Notes: a model not told the origin generated them from the letters alone. A stretch of DNA of 64,000 nt from Chitinophaga arvensicola (GCF_900110835.1 NZ_FOJG01000002.1:2136979-2200978); one strand, 5' to 3'. Counted from the stretch's first letter, positions 54,198 through 63,552 are shown. Translations and numbers: made by a program.

Positions 54198-54336
54198 TCA
54201 CCAAACACGGCGCTGGTATTGCGAAACGGGTCAGCAATAGTCTTGCGCACGTACCGTTGATGTAAATGCGATAAGAAACACACAGATATTTGTTAGCCAG
54301 GCAAAAAACCTAAAGAAACAAAAAGCCATCTGCCTC

Positions 54337-55551
54337 CTAGGCGGCTGCCTTCGGCATGGAAGGCATGCTGCTTTCCACCGGCTCACTGTTCCTTTTAGAC
54401 ACATATACAATCAGCAACGCAATCAAACTCCACACAATCATCTGCCAGGTGGCCAGGTTCCACTGTCCTAGCTTCCAGCTCAGTAATCCGAAGTAAGTAC
54501 CGGTAGCCGCGCCAATAAAATAGGTGGTCATATAAACCGTATTAAGACGGCTATGTGCGTTTTCATTCAACGCATAAATGCGTGTGAAATTGGTGATCTG
54601 TGTGGCCTGCACCCCAATGTCCAGGAAGAAAACGCCGGTGATGAGTACAAAAACAGAATGCGGAAACAGTTTTATCAACGCAATACTTGCGGTGATCAAT
54701 GATACCGTAAAAAAGAGACTTTTAAATACGTTCCCTTTATCCGCTGCTTTTCCGAATACCGGCGCTACCAGCGCACCGCCAATGGCAATCAGCCCAAACA
54801 ATCCTATCTGTGCCGTAGAATAATGCAGGGGCGCCATACTCAGGTGAAAGGTCAGGGTGGTCCAGAAGGAGCAGAAAACACCAAAAGTAAAAGCACCCAG
54901 CAACGATGCCTGCCGCAATACTTTGTATTCCTTCACCAGTTGCAAGGTAGAACGGATCAGGCTAAGATAGTTACCGGTAAAACGGATAGGCACTTCCGGT
55001 AAAAAGAAATGCAGCAACACAATAACGATCAGCACCAATACCGCAGAAACAATAAATACATACTGCCATCCGAAGTAGGTGGTGATCAAACCGCTGAGTA
55101 CCCGTGCGCCCAGGATGCCTGTCAGGATACCACTGAACACCTTGCCCACATTCTTTCCCCTGTTTTCCTTTCCCAGCGTGGCGGCCATCGGTAAAATGAT
55201 CTGGGCCGGTGTGGAAAACAACCCGGTGAAGAAACTCAGCACCAGCAATAGTCCCAGCGACTTTACATAAGCCGTGCCTATCAACGCAACAGATAACAGG
55301 ATGCTGGTAAAAATGATCAGTTTTTTCCGGTTTACCTTATCGCCCAGGGGCAACAGGAAAAACATACCCAGCCCATATCCCAGTTGTGCCAGCATCGACA
55401 TCTTTCCAATTTTACTTTCTGTGGTATGGAAAGCAAGCCCGATCTGGCTGAGTATCGGCTGGTTATAATATACATTCGCTACAATAACACCCGCTGCTAT
55501 TGCCATTACTGGGATTGCATAAGCTTCTTTGTTGACCGGAGAACGATTCAT
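54337..55551 (-). CDS. MFS transporter
   Basis: 404-aa inner-membrane protein with about 12 hydrophobic segments. The loop 2-3 signature reads GMFFLLPLGDKVNRKKLIIF, the usual GxLxDRxGRR-like motif, and VYYNQPILSQIGLAFHTTES in helix 1-2 resembles YnfM/arabinose-efflux-like carriers. Divergent from an AraC regulator gene 80 bases away, a common arrangement for an inducible exporter. Substrate unknown. Confidence 0.92.
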   Translation of the reverse strand: MNRSPVNKEAYAIPVMAIAAGVIVANVYYNQPILSQIGLAFHTTESKIGKMSMLAQLGYGLGMFFLLPLGDKVNRKKLIIFTSILLSVALIGTAYVKSLGLLLVLSFFTGLFSTPAQIILPMAATLGKENRGKNVGKVFSGILTGILGARVLSGLITTYFGWQYVFIVSAVLVLIVIVLLHFFLPEVPIRFTGNYLSLIRSTLQLVKEYKVLRQASLLGAFTFGVFCSFWTTLTFHLSMAPLHYSTAQIGLFGLIAIGGALVAPVFGKAADKGNVFKSLFFTVSLITASIALIKLFPHSVFVLITGVFFLDIGVQATQITNFTRIYALNENAHSRLNTVYMTTYFIGAATGTYFGLLSWKLGQWNLATWQMIVWSLIALLIVYVSKRNSEPVESSMPSMPKAAA

Positions 55552-55566
55552 CGATTAATTTTTATG

Positions 55567-55574
55567 CAAAGCTA
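55567..55574 (-). promoter_or_regulatory. -7 promoter box of the MFS gene
   Basis: On the minus strand TAGCTTTG, a perfect match to the Bacteroidota TAnnTTTG box, 15 bases before the ATG. A TTTG lies about 15 bases further upstream, closer than the usual ~19. The message would be nearly leaderless. Confidence 0.5.
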
Positions 55575-55611
55575 GCAGCAGAAGATGGCCAAAAATTGTA
55601 CTTTTGAACTG

Positions 55612-55619
55612 TAAATTTG
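55612..55619 (+). promoter_or_regulatory. -7 promoter box of the AraC gene at 55632
   Basis: TAAATTTG matches the TAnnTTTG box exactly and lies 12 bases before the ATG, implying a very short leader. A convincing -33 TTTG at the right distance is not seen. Confidence 0.45.
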
Positions 55620-55631
55620 TAAAAAACAACT

Positions 55632-56474
55632 ATGGAAAGGTTTATCCAGTTCGATCCCATATCCATGCGGCATTTCTCCACCACTAAGTGGCCTTTCCCG
55701 CCGCATAACCATAACCATTACGAACTGATATTTCTTCATGCCGGCAACGGCACCCATATATTGAACAATGTGACGGCCGCTTACCAGGCGCCAGCCATTT
55801 ACCTGCTGGCTCCTGAAGACCAGCACCAGTTTATAGTCAAAGCACAAACGGAATTCAGCGTCATCAAATTTCTGCCGGTCAGCCTCAGCGGCCATCTCCG
55901 GGACGCCGAAGAAAAAGAATGGCACCTGCTGATGGGCGAACTGATTGTCAACAGTCAGCTGATCAGCGAACTACTACCGCAAACCCTTGCCATGAACAAA
56001 CTGGAAACACTGTTCAAAATGATGGTTGCCGAGTGGAAAGAAATGAATGAAAAATCCAATGAGCTGATGGTGCACCTCCTGCGGAGTATCCTCATCATTC
56101 TAAAAAGTAATATTCTCGTTAGCTCCAACGTTACGGCACTGATGACCGACAACCTGCCCATGCAGATCGTACATCATATTCATGCGCATATACAATCGCC
56201 CGAAAGCCTGACCATCGATAGTATCGGAGCGCAATTCAGTTTGTCCGGCTCCTATCTCTCTTCCTTGTTCAGGAAGGAAATAGGCATGTCGCTCAAGGAA
56301 TATATATCGAACTACAAATTAAAGCTGATTAAAACCCGGCTGAAATACAGCCGTAGCCTGATTAAAGAGATCAGCCACGACTTTGGCTTTTCGGATATCA
56401 GTCACTTTAATAAATTTGTAAAAAGACATGCAGGAGTAAATCCGAAAGAACTGCGGGAGAAAAACGGACAATAA
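55632..56474 (+). CDS. AraC-family transcriptional regulator (beside MFS transporter)
   Basis: 280 aa. N-terminal cupin-like domain (FPPHNHNHYELIFLHAGNGT, APAIYLLAPEDQHQFIVKAQ). C-terminal helix-turn-helix pair at about 180-278: SLTIDSIGAQFSLSGSYLSS, LFRKEIGMSLKEYISNYKL, then SLIKEISHDFGFSDISHFNK and VNPKELREK. Divergent from the MFS gene, so it probably controls it. Convergent with the serine hydrolase gene (10 bases between stops). Confidence 0.93.
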   Translation: MERFIQFDPISMRHFSTTKWPFPPHNHNHYELIFLHAGNGTHILNNVTAAYQAPAIYLLAPEDQHQFIVKAQTEFSVIKFLPVSLSGHLRDAEEKEWHLLMGELIVNSQLISELLPQTLAMNKLETLFKMMVAEWKEMNEKSNELMVHLLRSILIILKSNILVSSNVTALMTDNLPMQIVHHIHAHIQSPESLTIDSIGAQFSLSGSYLSSLFRKEIGMSLKEYISNYKLKLIKTRLKYSRSLIKEISHDFGFSDISHFNKFVKRHAGVNPKELREKNGQ

Positions 56475-56484
56475 GAGCAGCTGC

Positions 56485-57990
56485 TTATAATTTACCCATT
56501 TCCTGTAAGGCCGCCTTACCACCTTCGTTGTCGGGCTTTAGCCGGAGCGACTCCCGGTACATCATCACCGCCTCCTTTAGTTTCCCACTTTTCCTTAATA
56601 TTTCAGCGTAGCTATCGTACACATTAAAGCTATCCGGGAAGAGCAGCGTATTTAACCGGAATGTTTCCAGGCATAGGGAGAGATGATCCTGAAAAGGAGC
56701 ATACATCAGGTCATATCCCAGCCAGTTCATTTCCTGTTCGCTCAGGTAATAATGTGCAGTATCTGATTTTAGTTTTGCAAAAGTGGCGATCGCAGATTCA
56801 GCGCCCTCATTTACCAATAGAGTACCATAAGTTCTTGCCAGCGATTTTTTACTGCTGATGGTCAGCGGCGGCTGATGATTTAACAGCAAAGCCGCACTGG
56901 TAATAAGTTCCCCGAAGCGGTCGCCAGGCCCGTTGTCAAAGGCAATAATAGTTTGACAGCGGTCCAGGTCATGAAAGTAAAACGTAGCGATGCCGTATTT
57001 AAACCCGCCATGTCCTACGGACTTCCCCCTGCCCCGTTGCTGGAAAATTTCCCATCCCAACCCGTAGGAGCCAGTGCCTTCTCCCTGCATGGTGTCCATA
57101 TGATCGCTTATATATGGTTTGCCATTATTAAGCACTACCGGCGTCAGCGCCTTTTCCACCAATGCTTTGGCCAGCAGGCGGCCGCTGAAAAACGCTTTAT
57201 CGAATTGCAACAGGTCGCCAGTGGTGGTAAAAACATCTGACCCACCCACGCTTCCGCTGCAATTGTAGGCAGTATAACGGTAACGCCTCACCGAATCTAC
57301 CGTTGTATACTGATCCGTATACCAGTTTGGATATACATGCAGGGTTACCGGTCGGGAGGTTACCTTTTTGCCTTTTACATAGGTGTGTGTCATCCCCGCC
57401 GGCCGGAAAATATACTTATCAAGATAAGCTGAAAAGCCTATTCCGCTTACTTTCTCTATGACCATGGCCAATAGCTCGAATCCAAGATTACAATATTCCC
57501 ACTTATTTCCCGGCTGGAAAGCCAGGGGCTTTCTCCATTGCATCAATTCCGGGATAATGTTCCGGTTGCTGATAATCGTATCCGGGTATTTGCGGATCAG
57601 GTCTTCAAACAATTCCAGGTCGGGCAAACCGGAAGTGTGCGAAAGCAAATGCCGGAGCTGTATCCCAGGGTAAGGGAATGCCGGCAAATACCGTTGCAGT
57701 GGATCGTTCAGTTTTAATTTCCCTCGTTCCTCCAGTTGTAAAATAGCCGTGGAAGTAAATATTTTGGAGATGGACGCCAGGTTAAACTGGCTTTCTGCTT
57801 CGTTCCTGGCCCCTGACTGCCAGTCTGCCCAACCAAAACTTTCTTTGAAAACAGGAGCGCCATTCACTGCCAGCAATAAGTTCCCGTTCAGATGTCCGGG
57901 TGCATTCCGGGCAAAAAAGGAGTCCGGCACCTGTGCCTGTGATGCACAGGAAAGAATAGAAAATAAGATAACCACCAGGTAGTGTTTCAT
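56485..57990 (-). CDS. Serine hydrolase of the beta-lactamase/PBP class C family with C-terminal TPR-like segment
   Basis: 501 aa from the ATG at 57990, which opens a signal peptide (YLVVILFSILSCASQAQ); upstream residues are not signal-like. Active-site motifs: SxxK at Ser73-Lys76 (LASISKIF), YxN at Tyr166-Asn168 (KWEYCNLGFELL), and VGHGGFKYG in place of the KTG triad. The last ~100 residues (NVYDSYAEILRKSGKLKEAV, MMYRESLRLKPDNEGGKAAL) look like TPR repeats, common in Bacteroidota homologues. Likely an esterase or peptidase of the periplasm, not a proven resistance enzyme. Divergent from the ToxR-like regulator. Confidence 0.9.
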   Translation of the reverse strand: MKHYLVVILFSILSCASQAQVPDSFFARNAPGHLNGNLLLAVNGAPVFKESFGWADWQSGARNEAESQFNLASISKIFTSTAILQLEERGKLKLNDPLQRYLPAFPYPGIQLRHLLSHTSGLPDLELFEDLIRKYPDTIISNRNIIPELMQWRKPLAFQPGNKWEYCNLGFELLAMVIEKVSGIGFSAYLDKYIFRPAGMTHTYVKGKKVTSRPVTLHVYPNWYTDQYTTVDSVRRYRYTAYNCSGSVGGSDVFTTTGDLLQFDKAFFSGRLLAKALVEKALTPVVLNNGKPYISDHMDTMQGEGTGSYGLGWEIFQQRGRGKSVGHGGFKYGIATFYFHDLDRCQTIIAFDNGPGDRFGELITSAALLLNHQPPLTISSKKSLARTYGTLLVNEGAESAIATFAKLKSDTAHYYLSEQEMNWLGYDLMYAPFQDHLSLCLETFRLNTLLFPDSFNVYDSYAEILRKSGKLKEAVMMYRESLRLKPDNEGGKAALQEMGKL

Positions 57991-58127
57991 AGTTCCAGAT
58001 TTTGACAGGAAGGTAGTATCCCGCCACCATAGGGCATCTATAGAAAAGGTGAAGATTTTATATAGATTTCCCCGGAAACACAAACCGGCAGATTATTAAT
58101 TGTAATTTCACCGTTATACATTCAGTT

Positions 58128-58811
58128 ATGGACAATTTCCTGATCAACCAACGTTACCGGGTACAGCCCTCTCTTCATATCCTGTACGATTTGCAACTAC
58201 AGTCGGAAACAAGACTGGAGCCCAGGTTGATGCAGTTACTATGCCTGATGGCACAACAACCCGATCAGCTGCTGAGCAGGGAAACACTTATCCAGGAGAT
58301 ATGGGATAACTATCCCGGCGCAGATGAAGGGCTGACAAACGCCGTCTCTTTTTTGAGAAAGATATTGGGAGATGACCAGAAGGAAATGATCCGGACCGTT
58401 CCTAAAAAAGGATACCTGCTGAAAGCGCATATTACCAGCGCAACAGAAAAAAATGGCAGTCCCTCCCGAAAACGTATTTATGGATATGCAGCCGTAGCTG
58501 CGCTCACCATCATTGTACTCACCGCCGCATTTATGACCCGGCAAACAACCATCACACCACCCACTATAAAAAATGTGTCCACAGAAGTAGCCTTTCCGGA
58601 TCTCAGCAACGATTCATCAGACCATTACCTGACCACCGTTACCACAACAGATACCGCAGGCGTAAAATACCGGCTTGTCATGATCGGCGACCGCCGGCCC
58701 GTGTTTTATGTAAATGATAGCGTGTCTAACCAGGAACCCTATACGGAACTGATTGACCAGATGGCGCGGGAGTTATGGAAAAGACAGGCGGCCGCAGAGA
58801 TAGGTCAGTGA
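58128..58811 (+). CDS. ToxR/CadC-like membrane-bound winged-helix regulator
   Basis: 227 aa. OmpR/PhoB-type DNA-binding domain at about 10-105 (LEPRLMQLLCLMAQQPDQLL, RETLIQEIWDNYPGADEGLT, NAVSFLRKILGDD, MIRTVPKKGYLL). One transmembrane helix follows at about 121-143 (YGYAAVAALTIIVLTAAFM), then a short (~85-residue) periplasmic tail. There is no receiver domain, so signal input is probably through the membrane. Divergent from the serine hydrolase gene, its most likely target. Its stop abuts the stop of the phosphatase gene with no gap. Confidence 0.9.
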   Translation: MDNFLINQRYRVQPSLHILYDLQLQSETRLEPRLMQLLCLMAQQPDQLLSRETLIQEIWDNYPGADEGLTNAVSFLRKILGDDQKEMIRTVPKKGYLLKAHITSATEKNGSPSRKRIYGYAAVAALTIIVLTAAFMTRQTTITPPTIKNVSTEVAFPDLSNDSSDHYLTTVTTTDTAGVKYRLVMIGDRRPVFYVNDSVSNQEPYTELIDQMARELWKRQAAAEIGQ

Positions 58812-59300
58812 CTATCTGCTTTTTTCCTGCAACCATTGTTCCTGTTCAGTCGTGTCGGGCACTTTCAAATCACGTAAACGGCTGATTTTATCGAGCAGGC
58901 CTTTAAACGGATGTCCTTTCAGAAGCAACACCCCTCCGGCGATCAGGGAAGACCTGCCAATGCCCATCCGGCAATGAATACATACCGCATGACCAGCATC
59001 AATTTCTGCGGCCAGTGATTGTAGAAAAGCAGTAGTCCCCAGGCTGTTTTCCGGAATGCCCCGGTCTTTGATCGGGAAATTGATATAGGCGACACCGTGT
59101 TGTGTACAATAGCTTTCTTCTTTCCGCAGCTCCAATTCTTTTACCTCATGAGTTTCCAGCAAAGAAACCAATACCTTCACCCCCTGTTGTTTGAGATGAA
59201 GGATTTCACTCTCCAGCCAGTCGTTTCCACGTGGCCTTGCCATGATGCCCAAACGGCCGCCATTGGGAAACTGTTCCAACCAATATATTTTTGTAGGCAT
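58812..59300 (-). CDS. Dual-specificity/tyrosine-type protein phosphatase
   Basis: 162-aa cytoplasmic protein with the P-loop HCRMGIGRSS (Cys110, Arg116), the HCxxGxxRS signature, and a likely general acid Asp79 in FPIKDRGIPE. N-terminal WLEQFPNGGRLGIMARPRGN resembles bacterial DSP-like proteins. The start is three bases after the methyltransferase stop, so the two are one transcript. Substrate (phosphoprotein, phosphoinositide or other phosphate ester) unknown. Confidence 0.88.
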   Translation of the reverse strand: MPTKIYWLEQFPNGGRLGIMARPRGNDWLESEILHLKQQGVKVLVSLLETHEVKELELRKEESYCTQHGVAYINFPIKDRGIPENSLGTTAFLQSLAAEIDAGHAVCIHCRMGIGRSSLIAGGVLLLKGHPFKGLLDKISRLRDLKVPDTTEQEQWLQEKSR

Positions 59301-59303
59301 ATG

Positions 59304-60101
59304 CTAAATCCCTGCTCTCACATCTTTTAATTTCATCACCATCTTCTCCGCATCAGTATCCAGCCAGGCCTGGTATTCAGTTATCGCCTGTAATCTCTCC
59401 GCTTCTGTAATAAACCCGCCTTCTACTACCTGCGGTCCTCTCAGCTCAGCTACCTTAGACCAGATGCCGGCCTTTTCCGCAAAGTGAGGTGCTCCCCTGG
59501 TGTATACTTCATCTGCATTCAGGGTAGCAATGCTGTGAAAACCAAGTTCTTCAAAGTGTGCAGCAAGGTGATCTGCGATTTCATTGTCCATACCAGCATC
59601 GGCGCGCCAGTCGAGGAATGCTTTATAAAAACGCAGCATGCTGTCAGGTGGTGCCGGTGTCCATTCCAGCTGGGTATGATTGTAATCCAGGATAGAAATA
59701 TGACCACCCGGATTTAACAGGGAACGGAATTTCACGAGTGCCTCACGTGGATTACTTAACCATTGCAACACGCGGGCCGACACAATCAGATCAAATTTTT
59801 CTTCCGGTGCAAAAGCAAAGAGATCTGCCTCCTGTAAAATTAAATTGGTCAGATCGGCATGATCTGTTTTCCCTTTGGCGATTAAGTGCGCGCTGCTGTC
59901 TATTCCCACAACAGTGCCCTGTTCTCCTACTACGGCCGCAATACCGGCAGAAATAGCGCCTGTTCCACAACCTACATCGAGTACCCGCATTCCTTTATGC
60001 AGCAATGGAAGCAGCGTACTATAGCTGTTTTGCAAACTCCTGCTGTCTAAAATGCTGCTGTCTTTGGGCATCACGGCCCTTTCATTTGCGGTATTGCTCA
60101 T
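59304..60101 (-). CDS. Class I SAM-dependent methyltransferase
   Basis: 265 aa. Motif I is MRVLDVGCGTGAISAGIA (about 38-55); acidic residue of motif II in TVVGIDSSAHLIAKG; post-II region QEADLFAFAPEEKFDLIVSA; and LLNPGGHISILDYNHTQLEW as motif IV-like. It fits the UbiE/Methyltransf_11-31 group of small-molecule methyltransferases; acceptor unknown. Probably co-transcribed with the phosphatase gene. Confidence 0.92.
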   Translation of the reverse strand: MSNTANERAVMPKDSSILDSRSLQNSYSTLLPLLHKGMRVLDVGCGTGAISAGIAAVVGEQGTVVGIDSSAHLIAKGKTDHADLTNLILQEADLFAFAPEEKFDLIVSARVLQWLSNPREALVKFRSLLNPGGHISILDYNHTQLEWTPAPPDSMLRFYKAFLDWRADAGMDNEIADHLAAHFEELGFHSIATLNADEVYTRGAPHFAEKAGIWSKVAELRGPQVVEGGFITEAERLQAITEYQAWLDTDAEKMVMKLKDVRAGI

Positions 60102-60200
60102 GGGTAACGTCGTTGTGGTAAATTTGAAAAATTGAATTTAAATATAACATTTTGTAAACAGAAAATAGGAATACTTTAGTATACCTTAAAACCCACTGTT

Positions 60201-61067
60201 ATGACCCGTTACTTCACACTTGTGCTGCTGATTACCCTTGTTTACGGATGCCAGCCGCCGACAGAGCAACCTGCCCCCAACGGGAAACCAGCGGTAACCC
60301 GCCTGTATTCCAAAGCGGTAGCCGACTCGTTTTCCATCTTCATAAATTTACCGGATGATTATGAGGCTAAACAGGCGGAAAAGTATCCCGTGGTTTACCT
60401 GTTGGATGCCAATTTGTATTTCGATATCATGGCCGTTACGCTGAACCGCTATGCATCAGTAGGACTGGCACCCAATGTGATCCTGGTGGGCATCGGATAC
60501 ACTGATTTCCCTGCGATGGATTCCCTGAGAAACAGGGATGATACTTATCCGGTGGCGATTCCTGAGTACGAAATGAGCACCAGCGGGGGAGCAGACAAAA
60601 TGCTGTCGTTTCTCCATCAGGAACTGATGCCACTGATAGATCAGCAATATCGCACGGATACCACGAAACGGACATTGATGGGGCATTCCCTGGGTGGTTT
60701 CTTTACTGCGTATACCCTTCTCCGTAGCTTGTCGGGAGAGGCGACCGGCTTTAGCGGATATATTGCCGCCAGTCCTTCTCTGCACTACAATCATTATTAT
60801 CTGCTGGATCAGCTGAAAAGCCTGCCGGTAAAAGATAGCAGTCCTGCCAAACAAAAAGTGTATATCACCTTTGGCGGCAATGAGGACAGCACAGACAGCA
60901 CCAGCCGGCCTCTGAACGAAGTAATGACGCAATTGTCCGCATACATCTCCCAAAAACAATCCGGCAACATTATCTATAAATCGGATATTTACAGTCATTT
61001 GGACCACATGGATACGCAGCTGCCTACTTTTATAAAAGGCCTGCAGTGGATGTGGGCGGAACAATAA
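60201..61067 (+). CDS. Esterase-like alpha/beta hydrolase lipoprotein
   Basis: 288 aa, lipoprotein signal (LVYGCQPP, Cys17). Putative-esterase (Fes/IroE/esterase D-like) family: YPVVYLLDANLYF, VILVGIGYTDFPAMDSLRNR, and nucleophile elbow GHSLGG with Ser163. An acid residue may lie in TFGGNEDSTD and a His in YSHLDHMDTQLP. Probably hydrolyses an ester such as a siderophore or acyl-sugar ester; the neighbours give no hint. The lipoprotein gene starts 38 bases later. Confidence 0.88.
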   Translation: MTRYFTLVLLITLVYGCQPPTEQPAPNGKPAVTRLYSKAVADSFSIFINLPDDYEAKQAEKYPVVYLLDANLYFDIMAVTLNRYASVGLAPNVILVGIGYTDFPAMDSLRNRDDTYPVAIPEYEMSTSGGADKMLSFLHQELMPLIDQQYRTDTTKRTLMGHSLGGFFTAYTLLRSLSGEATGFSGYIAASPSLHYNHYYLLDQLKSLPVKDSSPAKQKVYITFGGNEDSTDSTSRPLNEVMTQLSAYISQKQSGNIIYKSDIYSHLDHMDTQLPTFIKGLQWMWAEQ

Positions 61068-61105
61068 AGGCACCCGGTATCAAACTATTTCGCGGGTTCT
61101 TTGTA

Positions 61106-62062
61106 ATGGTATGGATGATGAGAATACGCTTTTTTTTATGGCTGCCGGCCTGTGCTATCGTCCTGTTGTTGCACGCTTGCAGCAGCAGCCGGGTTATCAA
61201 CAGTGCTGCGGTCAATATCAGCGGCAACTACTGTGAACCTGCCGTGCGATACAGCAGTAATGCAGATAGCGCCCCATTAAAAAATACAGATTCCTTGCTG
61301 GCTGCCAATGCGGATCTGCCGGCACATGTGGTATTGATGGCCAATGCCACCGGTACCCTGTTGCTGGTAAAACAGATGAAAGCAGTAACGGGAGATACCA
61401 CCGCCCTGGGGTTCATGAAGAAAGCCGAAATCAGATCCAGGATCCAGCACCGCCTGTTACTGGCCACCATGGAAATAGCCGGTATTGCCGCCGAGCTGGA
61501 CTGTGAAGGTGAAAAAGCAGATCAACTGGCGAGATATCTCGACAATTTCAACAGTAAAAGAAATACACGGTTAACAGTGGCGTCTATTATTACCGGCGCA
61601 CTCACTACTATTGCCACTGTGGCCATCAAAAAAGACGGGCCGCAGAATGTGGTGGCCATCGGCGGCGGCCTGCTCTCCGCCGGACTTGGCGCGCTCACCA
61701 TCAATGCCGCCGGCAGAAAAATCCAGTTCCTCCATCCCAGGAATACCCTGCAGGATATCTGGGAGATGCCGGAGATCTCGCAGATATATCCGCCTTTCAC
61801 CTGGTATGTACTCACGGAAAAACATTTCAGCAACAGCGGAAAGATCCCGCTGGCCGCCAGTATCCGGGAACGTTGGCAAAAATTTGACTTCGAAGGAAAA
61901 ATAAGCTCCTCTGACAGTACCTTATTTTTCGGCACCGGTGGGGTATACAAAGCAGATGACCTGCATACGCGTGCCGCCATGTTAAATGAACTGCAATCCA
62001 CCATCCGCTCTGTGAACCAGGACCTGGAACGACTCCTTCATTACCTCGTCAGCATCGAATAA
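61106..62062 (+). CDS. Hypothetical lipoprotein, 318 aa
   Basis: Start taken at the ATG at 61106 (61118 equally possible); the frame further upstream overlaps the esterase gene. Lipoprotein signal (ACAIVLLLHACSSSR). Middle part helical; two glycine/alanine-rich hydrophobic stretches near the centre (TVASIITGALTTIATVAI and VVAIGGGLLSAGLGALTI) look like a membrane hairpin. C-terminus charged (SVNQDLERLLHYLVSIE). I do not recognise a family. Confidence 0.75.
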   Translation: MVWMMRIRFFLWLPACAIVLLLHACSSSRVINSAAVNISGNYCEPAVRYSSNADSAPLKNTDSLLAANADLPAHVVLMANATGTLLLVKQMKAVTGDTTALGFMKKAEIRSRIQHRLLLATMEIAGIAAELDCEGEKADQLARYLDNFNSKRNTRLTVASIITGALTTIATVAIKKDGPQNVVAIGGGLLSAGLGALTINAAGRKIQFLHPRNTLQDIWEMPEISQIYPPFTWYVLTEKHFSNSGKIPLAASIRERWQKFDFEGKISSSDSTLFFGTGGVYKADDLHTRAAMLNELQSTIRSVNQDLERLLHYLVSIE

Positions 62063-62170
62063 CGGCCATGATTTTCCCGAATGCGTAAAAAGTATTCCCA
62101 TTTCGCCTTCCATTCCCTTCCTTACTCCACTAGCTTTGCGGATCATGCGTCATATATAAATTAAGATATA

Positions 62171-62884
62171 ATGAAAAAATTCCTGTTTTCTGTACTATTA
62201 TGCTGTAGCCTGCAGCCGCTCTTTGCTCATGCCATCTGGATCGAAACCATTACTTCCGGTAAAATCGGACAGGCACAAGAGGTAAAAGTTTTCCTCGGTG
62301 AATATGCCGGTAACGAACGTGATTCTATCTCCAACTGGTTCAGTAATATGAAAGATTTTACGCTGTACCTGGTAAAACCCGACGGACAAAAAGAAAAACT
62401 GACCTGTACCAACAAGGGCAACTATTTCTCCGCCACCTTTACACCAGCAGTGGCCGGTGCACATTTACTTACCATTGATCATACCGTTCAGGAAGTGTAT
62501 AATGGCAGCAAGATCCATTATTATGCCGTGGGACTGGTAAAAGTAAACAATGCGCTGAATGGCGTGGATAACGTGAAAGAATATACGGACTTCTCGCTGT
62601 TGACTAATTTCCAGAAGACCAACAAGCTGAATCAACCTGCTACCGTGCAGTTAAGCTATAAAAAGGCAGTTCCTGCCGATGGTGAAGTAACGATCCAGTC
62701 GCCTGAAGGATGGACCAAAGCTATCAAAGCAACGCCTGCAGGAGATGTAACTTTCTCTCCCGCATGGAAAGGCCGTTATATGCTGGAAGGCACATTTACC
62801 GAAACAGCCAGCGGTCAGCATGAAGGAAAAGATTTTAAGAAAGTATGGCATTGCGTCACTTACTGCATGGATGTAGAAAAGTAA
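62171..62884 (+). CDS. DUF4198-family periplasmic protein
   Basis: 237 aa with signal peptide (LFSVLLCCSLQPLFAHA). AHAIWIETITSGKIGQAQEV at the mature N-terminus and the FLGEYAGNERDSIS segment, followed by Ig-like strands (HLLTIDHTVQEVY, VTIQSPEGWTKAIKA), match DUF4198. That family is linked to metal (Ni/Co-type) uptake and often sits near TonB or transporter genes; here no transporter is adjacent. A clear terminator follows. Confidence 0.85.
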   Translation: MKKFLFSVLLCCSLQPLFAHAIWIETITSGKIGQAQEVKVFLGEYAGNERDSISNWFSNMKDFTLYLVKPDGQKEKLTCTNKGNYFSATFTPAVAGAHLLTIDHTVQEVYNGSKIHYYAVGLVKVNNALNGVDNVKEYTDFSLLTNFQKTNKLNQPATVQLSYKKAVPADGEVTIQSPEGWTKAIKATPAGDVTFSPAWKGRYMLEGTFTETASGQHEGKDFKKVWHCVTYCMDVEK

Positions 62885-62897
62885 ACAATGAATCAGG

Positions 62898-62922
62898 GGG
62901 CTGACTACGGTCAGCCCTTTTT
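62898..62922 (+). terminator. Intrinsic terminator after the DUF4198 gene
   Basis: GGGCTGAC (62898-62905), four-base loop, GTCAGCCC (62910-62917), then TTTTT. Its right arm overlaps the stop codon of the convergent MarR-type gene. Confidence 0.9.
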
Positions 62923-63552
62923 ATGATGTGGCAGTACCTCTCCGTAGATTTCCTCAAAGTCTTTCCCCTTATGTGATTGCCAGATACTGCTGAATTTTGT
63001 TTCCACTCCTTTCAATAACTGGATACAGAGCTTCCGGTCATCGTCTGCCATATCATGAAACATCATTTCTGCCAGCTGGCTTATTCTCCTTCTGCACTGT
63101 ATCAGCACTTTCTCTCCTTTGGGTGTCACTTTCAGCCGTTTGGACCGCTTATCATCTTTATCATCATATTCTGTGAGGTAGCCGAGTTTTTTCAACCGGT
63201 TAAGTTTATCTGTTCCGGTCGATAGCTCCTGCAAGGCCGCGTAAATGGCTTCCGTTTTCCGTGGTTCGCCCACCTGCGCTACGGTGTTAAGCAGGGAGTA
63301 TTCATCGATCGTATTGATGCCGGTGCCATCCAGCGCTGCTACGGTATAGATCGTGTGCAGTTTAAAGATCCTGCCAATGATGCGCATGAGTACACCATCG
63401 CTATGCACCGGTAAAAACCTGCCTTCCGGTGGAACAGGCTTCCGCTCTTTTTGATGGGCCAGGTAATGCCTGCAAAAATCTTCAATACTCCCTTCCGGAT
63501 GCTGATCGTCAAAAGCACCCCATTCTGTGATCAGTTCTACCGCTTTATTCAT
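62911..63552 (-). CDS. MarR-type winged-helix regulator
   Basis: 213 aa from the ATG at 63552; upstream codons to 63630 lie in the AT-rich promoter region. The winged helix spans about 85-185: NTIDEYSLLNTVAQVGEPRK, IYAALQELSTGTDKLNRLKK, LGYLTEYDDKDDKRSKRLKV (the basic wing), followed by a dimerisation helix (MMFHDMADDDRKLCIQLLKG). Longer N-terminal part than a minimal MarR. Divergent from the membrane protein at 63675, its likely target. Confidence 0.87.
   Translation of the reverse strand: MNKAVELITEWGAFDDQHPEGSIEDFCRHYLAHQKERKPVPPEGRFLPVHSDGVLMRIIGRIFKLHTIYTVAALDGTGINTIDEYSLLNTVAQVGEPRKTEAIYAALQELSTGTDKLNRLKKLGYLTEYDDKDDKRSKRLKVTPKGEKVLIQCRRRISQLAEMMFHDMADDDRKLCIQLLKGVETKFSSIWQSHKGKDFEEIYGEVLPHHKKG

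Noticed and set aside
56485..57990. Antibiotic-resistance beta-lactamase
   Set aside because: The SxxK/YxN/HGG set with a TPR tail is shared by many esterases and peptidases; nothing here shows lactam hydrolysis.
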